From NCBI GenBank assembly GCA_015501595.1, contig JADNRX010000009.1:186001-250000 (forward strand): a stretch of DNA of 64,000 nt, read 5' to 3'. This DNA comes from Hymenopellis radicata. Its lineage: Eukaryota > Basidiomycota > Agaricomycetes > Agaricales > Physalacriaceae. Of this stretch, positions 23,458 to 34,312 are shown one piece after another. The notes beneath the pieces were generated by a model that ran no database searches, had not been told where the DNA came from, and saw only the letters and a list, made by a program, of their open reading frames with translations. The first letter of the stretch is position 1. Every line of letters starts with the position of its first letter. The translations under genes were made by a program, and so were the position numbers.

Positions 23458-26400
23458 CTACGCGTCTGCCAAGATCAGTCGCGGTACAACATTCATCGCC
23501 ATTAACTGTAGCTGTCTGAGTATTTCTTCGAGAGATGCTAAGAGGGACATCACCTCTTGGAATAGCAGCTTTGCTGCGTACGGGATGGTCAGCTGGGCCA
23601 TTGTCTTCGAACTCTTGCAGTACGTGCACCAGCCGTTGTATCCCATCAAGCCACATTTCTGGCAAGCATTCACTTCAAACTGATCTGAAGATATCATCAA
23701 ACGTTCAAGCAAAAGCTGGGTCGCCCCGTAGCCGATCAAACAGTCACGCTCCATCTCTCCGAGACGAAGGCCACCTTCACGAGACCGACCTTCGGTGGGC
23801 TGTCGAGTTAGTGTCGCTCGTGGACCTCTGGCAAAAAGGACCACGGTAAGCGCAAGATCGATGAGATTGCAAGGGACTGTTCTACCTTGCTCTGGCATGC
23901 ATTTTGTCCATCACCATGTGCTCTATACGAGAAAGAGATTATGCTGAGTATGAACAACCAAGGCAGCTGCCGAACGTACTGAGTTTCTATGAGAGATGAA
24001 TTCAGAAATCGGAGTAACAACACATCGATTAAGCTCATCTCACCTGGTAGTAAATAGGCCCGAAGTACACATAGGCTTCCATTGGTTCACCGGTAATGCC
24101 ACTTGTCAGCATATCCTTGCCAGCATAGCTGAATCCGTGTTCGACCAATATCCGACTCATGTCCTCGACCTAAGGAAGACGCGTAAGAATTTAAGGATTC
24201 GGTTAATAAACCAAAGAGACAACCTTAGATCCACCGAAAGCCGTCCCGTACTGTAACTTTCCGCAAAGTGTACCTGCCTGCGGGCACAATCAGGATAACG
24301 TGTAGTGGAGCAAGATTGTGCACAACCTTTCCTGCCAACAACTCGATCATCTTCCCTACTGTCATTCGAGAGGGGAATCCATGCGGGTTCATGATGGTGT
24401 CTTTGGAAACTCAGCGGCGCGCTTATCACGAAAGCAGTGTAATGATACCTGGATTGATGCCTTGGTCATTGAAAGGCATATCCTCTTGATTAACGATCAG
24501 GCCACAGACGCCTTTCTGTCCGTGTCTTGACGAGAACTTGTCGCCCAGCTCCGGCCTCCGGGTTTGCCGGATCAGAACTTTGATAAGTGTCTGCTCGTTT
24601 TCGGTGTCACTGATCATAACTTTATCGATGTTCCCGGCCACTGGCGACTTGTAGGTCATAGGCGTGTTCTTGTAAGGAACCGAAGCGGCATGGCCGGTAA
24701 ACGAGTTGTCGGTAGCATTGGTAGGAGACTGTTTGTTGATGTACACATCTCCAGGATCAACACGTTCACCAACACCAGCAAGACCGTCCGACTGAATGAT
24801 ATCGTATTTCTTGGCAATTTGACCTGTCTCATCCCGCGGAGCATCCGCCAACCGGTCAAACCTAAACCAAAAATTTCAAAGGCGCTAGGGAGAAAGCGGA
24901 TGAGAGGCACATACGTCCCGTTGGGATATTTTCGAATGAGCGTCGCGTTTTTGCGGAAGACCTGACATCGGCCATAACCACGATCCAAACTAGCCTGCAA
25001 CAAGTCAGAAGACCGAACTTGATACAGTTAAGCGTAATTTAAACCTTGTTCAAGATGAGCGCGTCCTCATATCATAACCGGAGTAGCTCATGACGGCGAG
25101 GGTGGCATTTTGTCCTGCAGGTAACCGATCGTAACCGACAAGTTCTATCGTTTTGGTCTTGACCATGGGCTGCTGGGGATAGACAGACAGATATAACAGT
25201 GTATCAATTCTGTTCAGCTGATTGTACCCAATGGCTCCAATCGCTTGTTTACCCATGGCGCACTGATAGGTGTTTCGAGGAGACTGATTGTGGTGAGGAT
25301 AAGGAATCAACCCAGCCACAGCTCCCAGTATCGTGAAGGTTCGATTTCGAGATGGGTTGTTGTCGGAACGATATCAGATTCGTAGAGTGCGATATACGCG
25401 TCATTCTCCTCGTTGACATCCAGGTATTCGACCAAACCTTTCTTCAGAAAGTCATCAAATGTAACGTTTCCCATTTTCAGGTGCTGAAAAGGCGTGATAA
25501 GCATGCCTGGATGGTGGCAGAAAGTGTAGACATACCGCTATATGGTCCGACATTATGCGCGGGTGACCATTCTCCACGATAACAAGAGGTCGACAGATGC
25601 GGCCACCATCGCTCGCAATATGCACAGCAGCATGATGATGGTTAATGTAGATGCTGACGAATTCACTGACTCTCCTGGCGCGCCGCAATTTGCGAAACTG
25701 CGACACGAAGCGGTTCGGGTATCGTGTAAGGCCAATTATAGTTCCGTTAACATTAACCACAAACGTATGAGATCCATAGATTTCCGTCCCTGTGGCGAGC
25801 GTTATATCTGTCAACCAAATTTAGTTAAAACAACGCCTATCAAGAAGAGTGCACACCTTCTACACCGAGCATAAAGGCGAGACGTACAATCGGTTCCTCT
25901 TCCACATCGGTAGTAATATGAGTCATGAGCGCGAGATTTTTGACAAGACCGCAGGCCTCGCCTTCGGGAGTATCACTCGGGCAAAGCATACCCCACTGAC
26001 TGGGCTGTAGCGCTCGAGGTCCGCTGACTTTCCGTGTTTTTTCAAACTGCGATGCGATGCGAGTCATCATACCCAGTGCGGAGATGAAGCTGAGCCGACT
26101 GAGGACGTGAGTTACGCCTGCACGTTCCATTCTGAAACGCTTGAGGGACCAATTGCCTGTCGAGATAGCGCGGACAAATCCAGCAGTGATGTGGTCTCCC
26201 ATAAACTGCATGGTGTTGTATGCATCATACTCCGTGGTGCGCGAAGCTTTCTTAAGGACTTTATCGATACCAGATTTCAGGTTGCTGCAGTACGTCTTGA
26301 ACAGATCTTCGAACAAGAGAGCGAGAAGCTGACCAGCCCTATAGAAAACACGTTACGAAAGAAGCCGATCCACAGAGCAGAAGCACATACAATTCTAAAC

Positions 26401-27611
26401 GCTTATTTCCCACATAGTCTCGATCGTCCACCATCTTCTCGTCATCTATCGCCATCAAGACGCGGCGTGTCATGGTGGCGACAAATATGGCTTTCGCTCT
26501 GAAATCAAGTCCTTGTATAGGCACGTGTGCAAGGATGAGAGTAGCGAACGACTCAAGAGCCTCCTCCCAGGCGGGCCGCCGAGCCCCTCCTGCTCGTCGA
26601 TTGATTTTGACCCGACTGCCGACGTACTCGAGCGCTTGATGTCGGGTGAAGATTCCAAGCTTGGCAGCATCTTCCAAGTTGGCTGCAAATTCTGCCTTGT
26701 ACGACTCGGTGTTACCAGCTGTAAGTAACAGGATTTCCTTGTCGGATTGAACGCCGAGTGCCTTCAAGGCGATGGCAATAGGAATGTCTTCGGTGACGGA
26801 GTTGTGTCGGAGGTAGATTCGACCTTTTTTGGTGATCACGTATGTTTTCGACTTGATGCCTCCATGCGTAGACCTGGTAAAGGCTGAGCTGAGTCACGGA
26901 AATGAAATGAAATGGGAAACATGCACGTACGAAGTACACGATGCCTGTACAACGCCCTTTACGGGATCGGTCTCGACGATGATACGATTCTTGCTGAGCT
27001 GCTCTTGGACGAGAATGACCTTCTCGGTGCCCTTCACGATAAAGTACCCGCCGGGATCGAGCGGACATTCCGTCATGCGGGCCAGCTCCGAGTCAGAACG
27101 ACCGGTCAAGACACATTTGCTGCTCCTCAGCATGATGGGAAGGCGCCCAATGGTGGCGTTCCGCTGCACAATGTTCTTTCCGCGGGTGTACATTATCGTG
27201 ACCATGATAGGCGCACTGTACGTGATATCGCGTAGCCGACATTCGTGCGGGGTAACGCCCTTGTTGACGACGTTCATTTCATTGCGGTCGGGAAAGCCAA
27301 CGTTGATATCGGTGAATTTAAACCAGAAGCGGGGGTCAACATCAGAGGTGATTTTGTTGTTCGCCTTTACAACATTCTTGATATCGGTGTTGCAGAAATA
27401 GTTGAAGGAATCGATATGCTGCTTGACGAGACCCTTGACTTTTAGAAAAGCAGGGAGAAGGAGCCATTTATCCTGGGCAAACGGTTGGTCTTGTCGCGCG
27501 CAGACTGGAACAGTCACGTACCTCGACACTGCGAATTGGATCGCTTAGACCCAGGCCGCGCCAGTTGGACTTGTTCAGCAGGTCCCAGTCCTCTTCCCCG
27601 TCAACTTCCAT
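23458..27611 (-). CDS. RET1: RNA polymerase III second-largest subunit RPC2
   Basis: Minus-strand gene from the ATG at 27611 to the TAG at 23458 with at least 12 exons, including 26931-~27500, 26391-26873, 25857-26338 and 25536-25807. It is distinguished from Pol I and Pol II subunits by [50 protein letters not shown] and [11 protein letters not shown] at the end. The catalytic-core motifs are [46 protein letters not shown], and a C-terminal zinc module with CQKCG and WCTYCKS. It forms the catalytic centre with RPC1 and transcribes tRNA and 5S RNA. Two single bases appear to be missing, near 25337 and 25070, each inside an invariant motif; sequence error is the likely cause. Confidence 0.92.
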
Positions 27612-27860
27612 TTGAAATCCTTGTCAATCTACGCGTGTTGTTTGCAGAGGAGGACGCTACCGCATCTCAAATGAGCGTTCAAGAAGAAGATAAAATTTGG
27701 CATCACGTCATGCCGCAATCGGCCATACTTTCGCGCAAAAGAATAGTTTGTACAAATATTATACTGTACGTCGCTGTATGGTACTGCACTTCGTCTAATA
27801 GATCCTACCGACATTGAGATCAACGCCCGAAAATATAATCCAAAAAGATGAAAAGAAATC

Positions 27861-29224
27861 CTAATAGTGTGTTTGAAGGAAATCGAAACGAAGAATACAG
27901 CGTCCGTGACTCTCCGGAAACTTGGAGCGAAAATACTTCTCTGAAGGAGAAGCGGTGGCGTAATGCATGTTGAACGTAATTTCCTCCACATCCGCAAAAT
28001 GAGGAAGTGTCAGACACCTCTGAAAAGTTGCCCAATGCTCGTCTTGGAGCCCCTCCAATACGTCCACACTCAGAGTGAAGACCAACGACTTCATGTTCCT
28101 AGACCGTATCTGAGAAAGCAGGAGGAATATGGTGGATAGCTTCGTGCAGTCGCATGCCTCCTGGCCGATTTGACGGACGTGAAGAGTAGTAAGGCTCGAC
28201 AGGCTGGAGATGTTAACATGTCTGGCCACCTCAACTGGAAAGCGCGTAAGACACCAATGCAAGCACAAGCAGCAGGGAACTTACGAGACGGTAGAAAGTG
28301 TGTCAAGAATGAGATCGACAACTTTTCTATCGTTCTTCCGATGGATGACAGAAGGATGCCACACGACTCGAGCTCAGGGGTGGTGAGGGAGTACAGGCTG
28401 AGGTCGCGGATGCAAAGGGCGGGGGTGAATGATGCCATCCAAGCAAACATTTCCTGCCGCGATGAAACGTGCAGCCCAAAGACATCAAACAATTGGCCTT
28501 GGGTAAAATGGCAGGAATGCAGCGATGGCCACCCAGATAGTGGGTAAGGAACGACCAGGGGGGAGGTTTCATGATCTTCGACATCATCATGACCCAATAG
28601 AAAATCCGACATGGCGCCTTCTTCATCCTGAAACAGCCCCTCGTCGATGAAAGAGAAGCAGATCGCGACAGTCAGATGCCGGAGATGGGGGAAGTTGCAT
28701 AGAAAGGCGAGGAGTTGGGGGGTGTCGTGAAAGGACACGTTGGACAGACCGAGGTTCGTGACTGAAGCAAAGGTGTAGAGGACCGACGATGACCACTTCA
28801 TGTCATCGAGCAGACCCCAGGACACCTTGCTTAACGTAAAAGAACGCAGTCGCGGAAGGTCGGAGAGGTATGAAGCGATGCTGTCCCAGCCATTCCAAAA
28901 CTTGTGATAGTACTTTATCTTTTTAAACGCGTTTTCAATTTCGAACGTCTTCACGTAGGGCAGGAAGGTCGATTGGTTGGAGGATATGAGCGAGAGGAAC
29001 GTGTCGAGATTGGTTGGGGTAAGCCGAATAGCGGTCCACATATGATACCGACTCGCGGGAATCCAAGACCTGCATACGAGACTGCAGCGGGCGAGCGTTT
29101 TCCTTGCAGCATGGTTGAAGTCGATGATCATGTCGCACAACTCTGGAGGTAGCGCAGGCGTATCCCGAGCGAAATGAGGGTGCGCCTTGCGCCAAGGAGA
29201 ATGAGGTTTCCGCTGTGAATGCAT
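27861..29224 (-). CDS. F-box protein with leucine-rich C-terminus
   Basis: Two exons (29224-28285 and 28234-27861) give 437 aa. An F-box lies at residues about 20-60 (LPPELCDMIIDFNHAARKTL, ARCSLVCRSWIPASRYHMW). The rest has spaced leucine/aliphatic patterns of irregular LRR type (LPRLRSFTLSKVSW, VTNLGLSNVSF, LSSLTTLHVRQIG). Such proteins are expected to recruit substrates to SCF ubiquitin ligases through Skp1. Basidiomycetes carry large, fast-evolving families of them, so no target can be proposed. An alternative ATG at 29287 would add 21 residues. Lies upstream of and in tandem with the RPC2 gene. Confidence 0.8.
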
Positions 29225-29411
29225 GTTGCATGAAAGGTATCGCCAGCGAGCGTGAGAGCAGGGTGCATAATGGCAGACCTCTGCCACGTGAAATGCTGTG
29301 CGATTAGATTTGTTGTGTTCCTAGTTTACATTTTCAGCTAATTAGGTATACGGTGCAGAGTAGTGGCTAGGCAGTTCAACTGCACGATGCCTATTGAAGA
29401 CTAAGTAAGCA

Positions 29412-31566
29412 CTATCGCTGATCAGCAGCCATGCCTTGCTCCTTCCATGTCGCTTGTGCTTCATCATACGCTCTGCGAATGATCTGCTCGTGTTTCTCCG
29501 ACCTTGCTTTGAAAGTAACGTTGTACGGGAGCGGAATGCTCACGAACCCATCGCTGAACGTCTTGTAGTCGTCCGCAATATCGGGAATCACAGCCTTGCC
29601 GGAAGTGGGGTCAAGCGGCGCTTGGAAATCTATGCCCCAAACCAGTCTGGACAAAACGATGAAGAGCGATGCTTCCGCGATGGCGTAGCCTTGACAGAAG
29701 CGCCTGCCCCAACCAAACACATAGCTGTAAACCGTTGAGTCCTCGCAGATCAGAAAGTCTATGTTTTTTTACTCAACTGGTCACGATCTGTTGGTCCACT
29801 GCCCCATCGCGTCGGTTGGCCGGGAACGTACCAACGTTCAGGGAGGAACGCGGTCGGATTACTGCCATATTGGATTGAGTCAATTATAGCTTCGATGAAT
29901 GCGCATCTCGCTTACGGATAGCGCGTAGCATCCATGTGCATAGCCCAAACGTTGCCGATTACGGTTGAGCCTTTCGGAATGAGATAGCCGTTGTAGACCT
30001 CATCCTGGTCAGCGCTGTGAGGGATACCTGGACAGGCGACGTCAGTATTACATACTATGAATGAAGCAACAGTGCATACCCATGATGGTAGGAGGCCTCT
30101 TTCTTAGAGTCTCCTTGATACAAGCGACAAGGTATGGTAGCTCGTCGTCGAAGCTAGGCATACGATCGGGTCCAACCACGGTATCAATCTCGTCGCGAAC
30201 CTTCTGTAAAACAGCCGGATGGCTTAGCATGAAGAGGATGAAGGACTGCATGGTGCTAGCGGTCGTGTCAGATCCCGCTTCTAGAACAGTTCCTGCAGTG
30301 TACGCCAACAGAGTATCTTTCAGCCAGCCATCCTCGGTGATGCCGCAGCCTGGGGCTGCTGCATGACCATGTTCTGCACGATCTTTCAAGTAGTCACCGA
30401 CGAAGCATGGTGCGGCTTCACCCGCGTCAATGTCAGACTGGATGTCCTTGAGCAGTCCGCCCCACAGTTCCATTTCCCTGAGTTTTTTTCAGTCCGGAAT
30501 TTCTTGAGATTTATGCGAGTATGAATCACCATTCGTGCATTTTCCTTGCCGCAACGCGCCATGGTGCGAGGATATCGGGTAGTTTGCGGAAAATAGGGAA
30601 AGCGTCAGCACTAGCATTATAAGCAAGCGTGCTTTGTCAGATACTGAAGGCGCTTACAGATAGTTTCCGGGTTGTCCGACGATGGTGAAATTCGCCAGAA
30701 CCTCATATATCTTGTGGCTATGACTAAGAGTCAGCATTAGAGTTCATGGTTCCTAAACTCAAGGACTTGCAGTCTAGGGTTGCCAACTATCTTGTGCGCG
30801 CGCTTGCCATAAGTAACCGTCATTACTACACTGGTCGTCTAAGAATCTTGTTCAGTGACAGTTGATGCAAGACATAGAAAGTGCTCACATAGCGGCGAAG
30901 TAGCGAGAACCAGTGAGTTTCTGCGACATGACCATTCGGAGTATCAGATAGCTTCTCCTCGACAGTCTTGTTTCCATGTTCCATAATGTCATGCATGCAT
31001 ACACAGGACTCGAGATCTTGGAATGGGCGGAGCTTCTTCGCTGCCATGGGTCCAATAGAGTTTTGAAGGCTCTTCCTTGCAGCCTTTGGTGAAGAAATTA
31101 GATGTGGTTCAAAGAGAGTGGAGAGATATACGTACTTTCCACTCCTTATCATAAGGTAGAAATACCATTCGCTGACCTGCGCTCATAATATCGTGCGCTA
31201 CATGGGGACCTGACCTGCTTGAGAACGATTTGCTCCTGTTAACGAACAACTCGTCGGCGGCTTCCGGTGTATTCAAAACGATCACATTCTGGGGACCCAA
31301 TCGCAGATGATAAATTGGACCGTATTTCTGAGCCCACTCCCGGAACTACGTTCATGGTGAGTTGCCAGTTGATCAGCGGTAGGAAGGTCGACGTACAATT
31401 GGGTAAGGACGGAGAGCAGGGACTTGGAATAGATTTCCAAAGAACGGTATTTTCTTGGGCCCAGGGGGAGAGGAAGGTTGGACTTTGATTTTGAAGACGT
31501 TTTGAAGAACAGAAACGCGACTAGACAGCCGAGAGGTACAGCGAAAAGTTCGAAGACAGAAGGCAT
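29412..31566 (-). CDS. cytochrome P450 monooxygenase
   Basis: A many-exon minus-strand gene starting at 31566. The N-terminal signal anchor (FELFAVPLGCLVAFLFF) precedes a Pro-rich hinge (LPLPLGPRKYR). Later landmarks are FREWAQKYGPIYHLRLGPQ and NTPEAADELFVNRSKSFSSR, the I-helix oxygen-binding motif AGSDTTAS, the K-helix ExxR in KETLRKRPP, the HMDATRYP segment, and the heme-ligand loop VFGWGRRFCQGYAIAE with the cysteine thiolate. It is an ER-anchored class II P450 of the type common in mushroom secondary or xenobiotic metabolism; the substrate cannot be inferred. It is divergent from an MFS transporter gene. The exon boundary near 29880-29910 is uncertain. Confidence 0.9.
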
Positions 31567-32070
31567 CTTGGGAGATAGGATGGGGGAAACATTGGAGAAA
31601 AGAAAGCGTATTTAAGGGCTTTCGGACGCGTCAATCTGATGTCAAACTAGACTACTCGCCCGGAGTCTTGTGTGGATTCCGCTCCGCTCATGGCCAAGGA
31701 ACTCCAGGTTGGACCAACGTGTACCATCAGCTTCCCAGCGAAAGAAGAGGAGAACAGTGTACTGGTGATTTCGTTCCGGTCGCGCAGGATCTCGGTCACC
31801 GCTGAGCCCGTGAGGCCATCATGACGGCCTGTGGATCGTGCCAAAAAGGCAAGTTGGCTTTCGGCCATCATGTGGGTCGTTCGTACGACATGTAACAGCC
31901 ACTGAGCCAGGATTGATAGTATGTTCTCCACCACGTCATCTAAATCCGTTCTTCCGTTCTAACTATGGCACGGAAGTTGCCCGCCAGTCTCCCCTGCTTA
32001 GCGAGCATGCCAGGGAGCTTTTAACTCTGGCTTTCCTCTCACCGCTGGCTGCGGCTGTTCTTCATCACAA
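31567..32070. promoter_or_regulatory. divergent promoter region P450/MFS transporter
   Basis: About 500 bp between the start codons of two oppositely oriented genes. Only shadow open frames are present. It must hold both promoters; no specific operator could be recognised. Confidence 0.45.
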
Positions 32071-33717
32071 ATGTCGAACCCACATGATGCCAAAGACCAG
32101 GAATCCACCCTGTCCCCTCAATTCCATGGGTATGACACCGAGAAACCGGGAGACGGAAATGCCCCACAATTGGCTCCGGAAGAATTCGCTCCTCCCGACG
32201 GTGGTTTCAAAGCCTGGTCGACCGTGTTGGGCGCTACACTCGTTTCACTGAGCACGTTTGGGTACGTTGGTACATGCTATGGTGATTCATTGCAGTTGAC
32301 TTGAACGTATAGTTTTGTCAACGGCTTCGGCGCGTTTTCAGACTATTACAATGAGGCCTACCTCACGAACTACTCTGCTACGCTCATCTCGATGATAGGC
32401 GCACTGCAAGTGTTCCTACTGTACATCCGTACGACAAACCAGTAGTGACTCGTTTACCTGGTCGGTTTGACATCATTCGTAGTGGCTGGTTTTTCTGGAG
32501 CTGTCTTTGATGCCATCGGACCACGCCTTCTTATGCCCTTCAGCGGTATTATCGTTGTGTTCTCGATATTCATGCTTTCCTTAACAAAACCACAACAAAT
32601 ATGGCAACAGTTCCTAGCACAAGGTGTCCTCTTCAATCTTGGCGCGTCGTTCGGGTATGTCATCGTTCCGTGCAGTCCGTATCTCCCTAACTTGTTCTAT
32701 TTCAGATTCTTTCCTTGCCTCGCGGTCGTCTCGCACTGGTTCCGACGCAAGAATGCGTACGCAATAGGATGTGTGGCTGCCGGTGCTAGTGTTGGGGGCA
32801 TCATATTCCCAATCATGATCCACCGTCTGATTCCTAAGATTGGATTCGGATGGACGATCCGCATAATTGGCTTCATTGCACTGTTTTGTTATAGCATCGG
32901 CGTTCTAACAATTCATGCTCGGCGCCCTACAAAACCGTTACCTCCGTTGACACAATTACTGGACTTTGGCGCTTTCAAGCATCCTACATATACCTTCCTT
33001 GCCATAGGTTCCTGGATATCTATATTCTCCAGCTTAAACCCGTTTTTCTATGTGGGTTTATACGGAACGGTGGCGTTCGGTGAATCGAACCTTACGCCTT
33101 ACTATCTGGCGGTGCTCTGTGCTACATCCATCGTTGGCCGAGTTGGACCGGGACTTATCGCCGATCGTTTGGGACGGTGCGTGACTCTAGGCACATTCTA
33201 AATTCATAGGCCTGATATTAACAACTCGCAGGTATAATGTCATATGCGTCGGTACATGTATTTCATCGGTCCTAATCTTGGCTGTCTGGTACACGTCCAG
33301 CACCGAAGGCAGTCTTGTCGCATTTGCCGCACTCTATGGATTTACATCGGGTCCATTCTTCTCACTGCTTCCTGTAAGGACTATAACCATGCGATCCCAA
33401 GTCCGTTTAGTCACTCTGCAGTAGTCTTGTGTTGCACAGATATCACCCATCGAGAAAGTCGGAGCTCGCATCGGCATGATGTTTGCGACGATGTCATCCG
33501 GTGCATTTGCTGGTACGCCCATCGGTGGCGTCTTCATTAAGACGAAGACGTTGGACAACTTTCATCATCTTATACTTTTCTCGGTACGTACTCACCGGCG
33601 CACTTTGAGCATGATGTTCTGACCGGCGAATCATAGGGTGTCGTCGGGCTTGCAGGCTCCTTCTTTCTGTTCCTTGCTCGATTTAGTTTGGAACGTCGCG
33701 TGTTTGTCAAAATATAG
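32071..33717 (+). CDS. MFS transporter, monocarboxylate (MCT/SLC16-like) type
   Basis: Seven exons (32071-32261, 32313-32428, 32483-32654, 32706-33176, 33232-33373, 33425-33583, 33637-33717) join in phase to 443 aa. A hydrophilic N-terminus ends in the family signature PPDGGFKAWSTVLGA at the start of TM1, followed by FGFVNGFGAFSDYYNEAY. About twelve membrane segments are present, with ADRLGRYN as the loop 8-9 MFS motif and SPIEKVGARIGMMFA near the end. Fungal members resemble Mch-type or mono/dicarboxylate carriers, and the substrate is open. Divergent from a P450, so the pair may handle one compound. The last 75 bases of the gene and its 3' flank recur at 36511-36737. Confidence 0.9.
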
Positions 33718-33847
33718 TCACAACTGGCTAGGTGAATAGAACTACTCTATGTTTGACACTATGATTTCCTTTAAGACTGTGCTGTAACTCTTTCAAAGCC
33801 ATACGGCGTCTGAAATATGTGGCTCAGGAAAGGTCTCGAAGAAAGTC
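33643..33847 (+). repeat. junction duplication, copy A
   Basis: Runs from GTCGGGCTTG inside the last MFS exon, through the stop codon, to GGTCTCGAAGAAAGTC. It aligns with 36511-36737 at roughly 85-90 percent identity with three or four small gaps. Copy A keeps the intact MFS coding end but lacks about 30 bp that in copy B include a CACGTG site. The two copies bracket a 2.66-kb block. Confidence 0.85.
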
Positions 33848-33956
33848 GGTTAGAAATTCCTTGTCGGGTCTTCGCGCCGCTGCACAACCACAACTATGTA
33901 CACACATTATTTACCATCTATTGTACATCTGTCTCGAAGCCATGATGAATAACTCT

Positions 33957-34202
33957 ACTGTACCGTTTCGACCGCATGTTCGCATAATGCGTAACATGCG
34001 GTTGAAAACCTAACTTAGGATAAAGGATAACGCATCACGGACCTTATTTTCAGGGTCCGTGAGGCTTAGAAAGGAAATTTTCGCTCCCGCAAGCATCCAA
34101 ATATGGTAATTCCGGGCGTTGTGCCTGGTTACGAACTTGTTTCCTGTAAGTTCGCGGCATAACACATCACATGCCGCGAACTTACGGTCGAAACGGTACA
34201 GT
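33957..34202. mobile_element. 246-bp TIR element with nested hairpins (MITE)
   Basis: The ends are inverted repeats: ACTGTACCGTTTCGACCG at 33957-33974 and its reverse complement at 34185-34202, extended by TTCGC four bases inward. It is flanked by the direct repeat ACTCT at 33952-33956 and 34203-34207. Just inside the left end lies a hairpin CGCATGTT..AACATGCG. Just inside the right end lies a longer one, GTAAGTTCGCGGCAT..ATGCCGCGAACTTAC. Non-coding. Confidence 0.75.
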
Positions 34203-34312
34203 ACTCTTGCCAACACGTATCATCCTTTCCGTCTTGTTAATCTTCCCAGAATCCAGTACGTACCCAGAGAATGTTAAGCCTATGTAATGTCCACAAGCAT
34301 GACTTATACACA

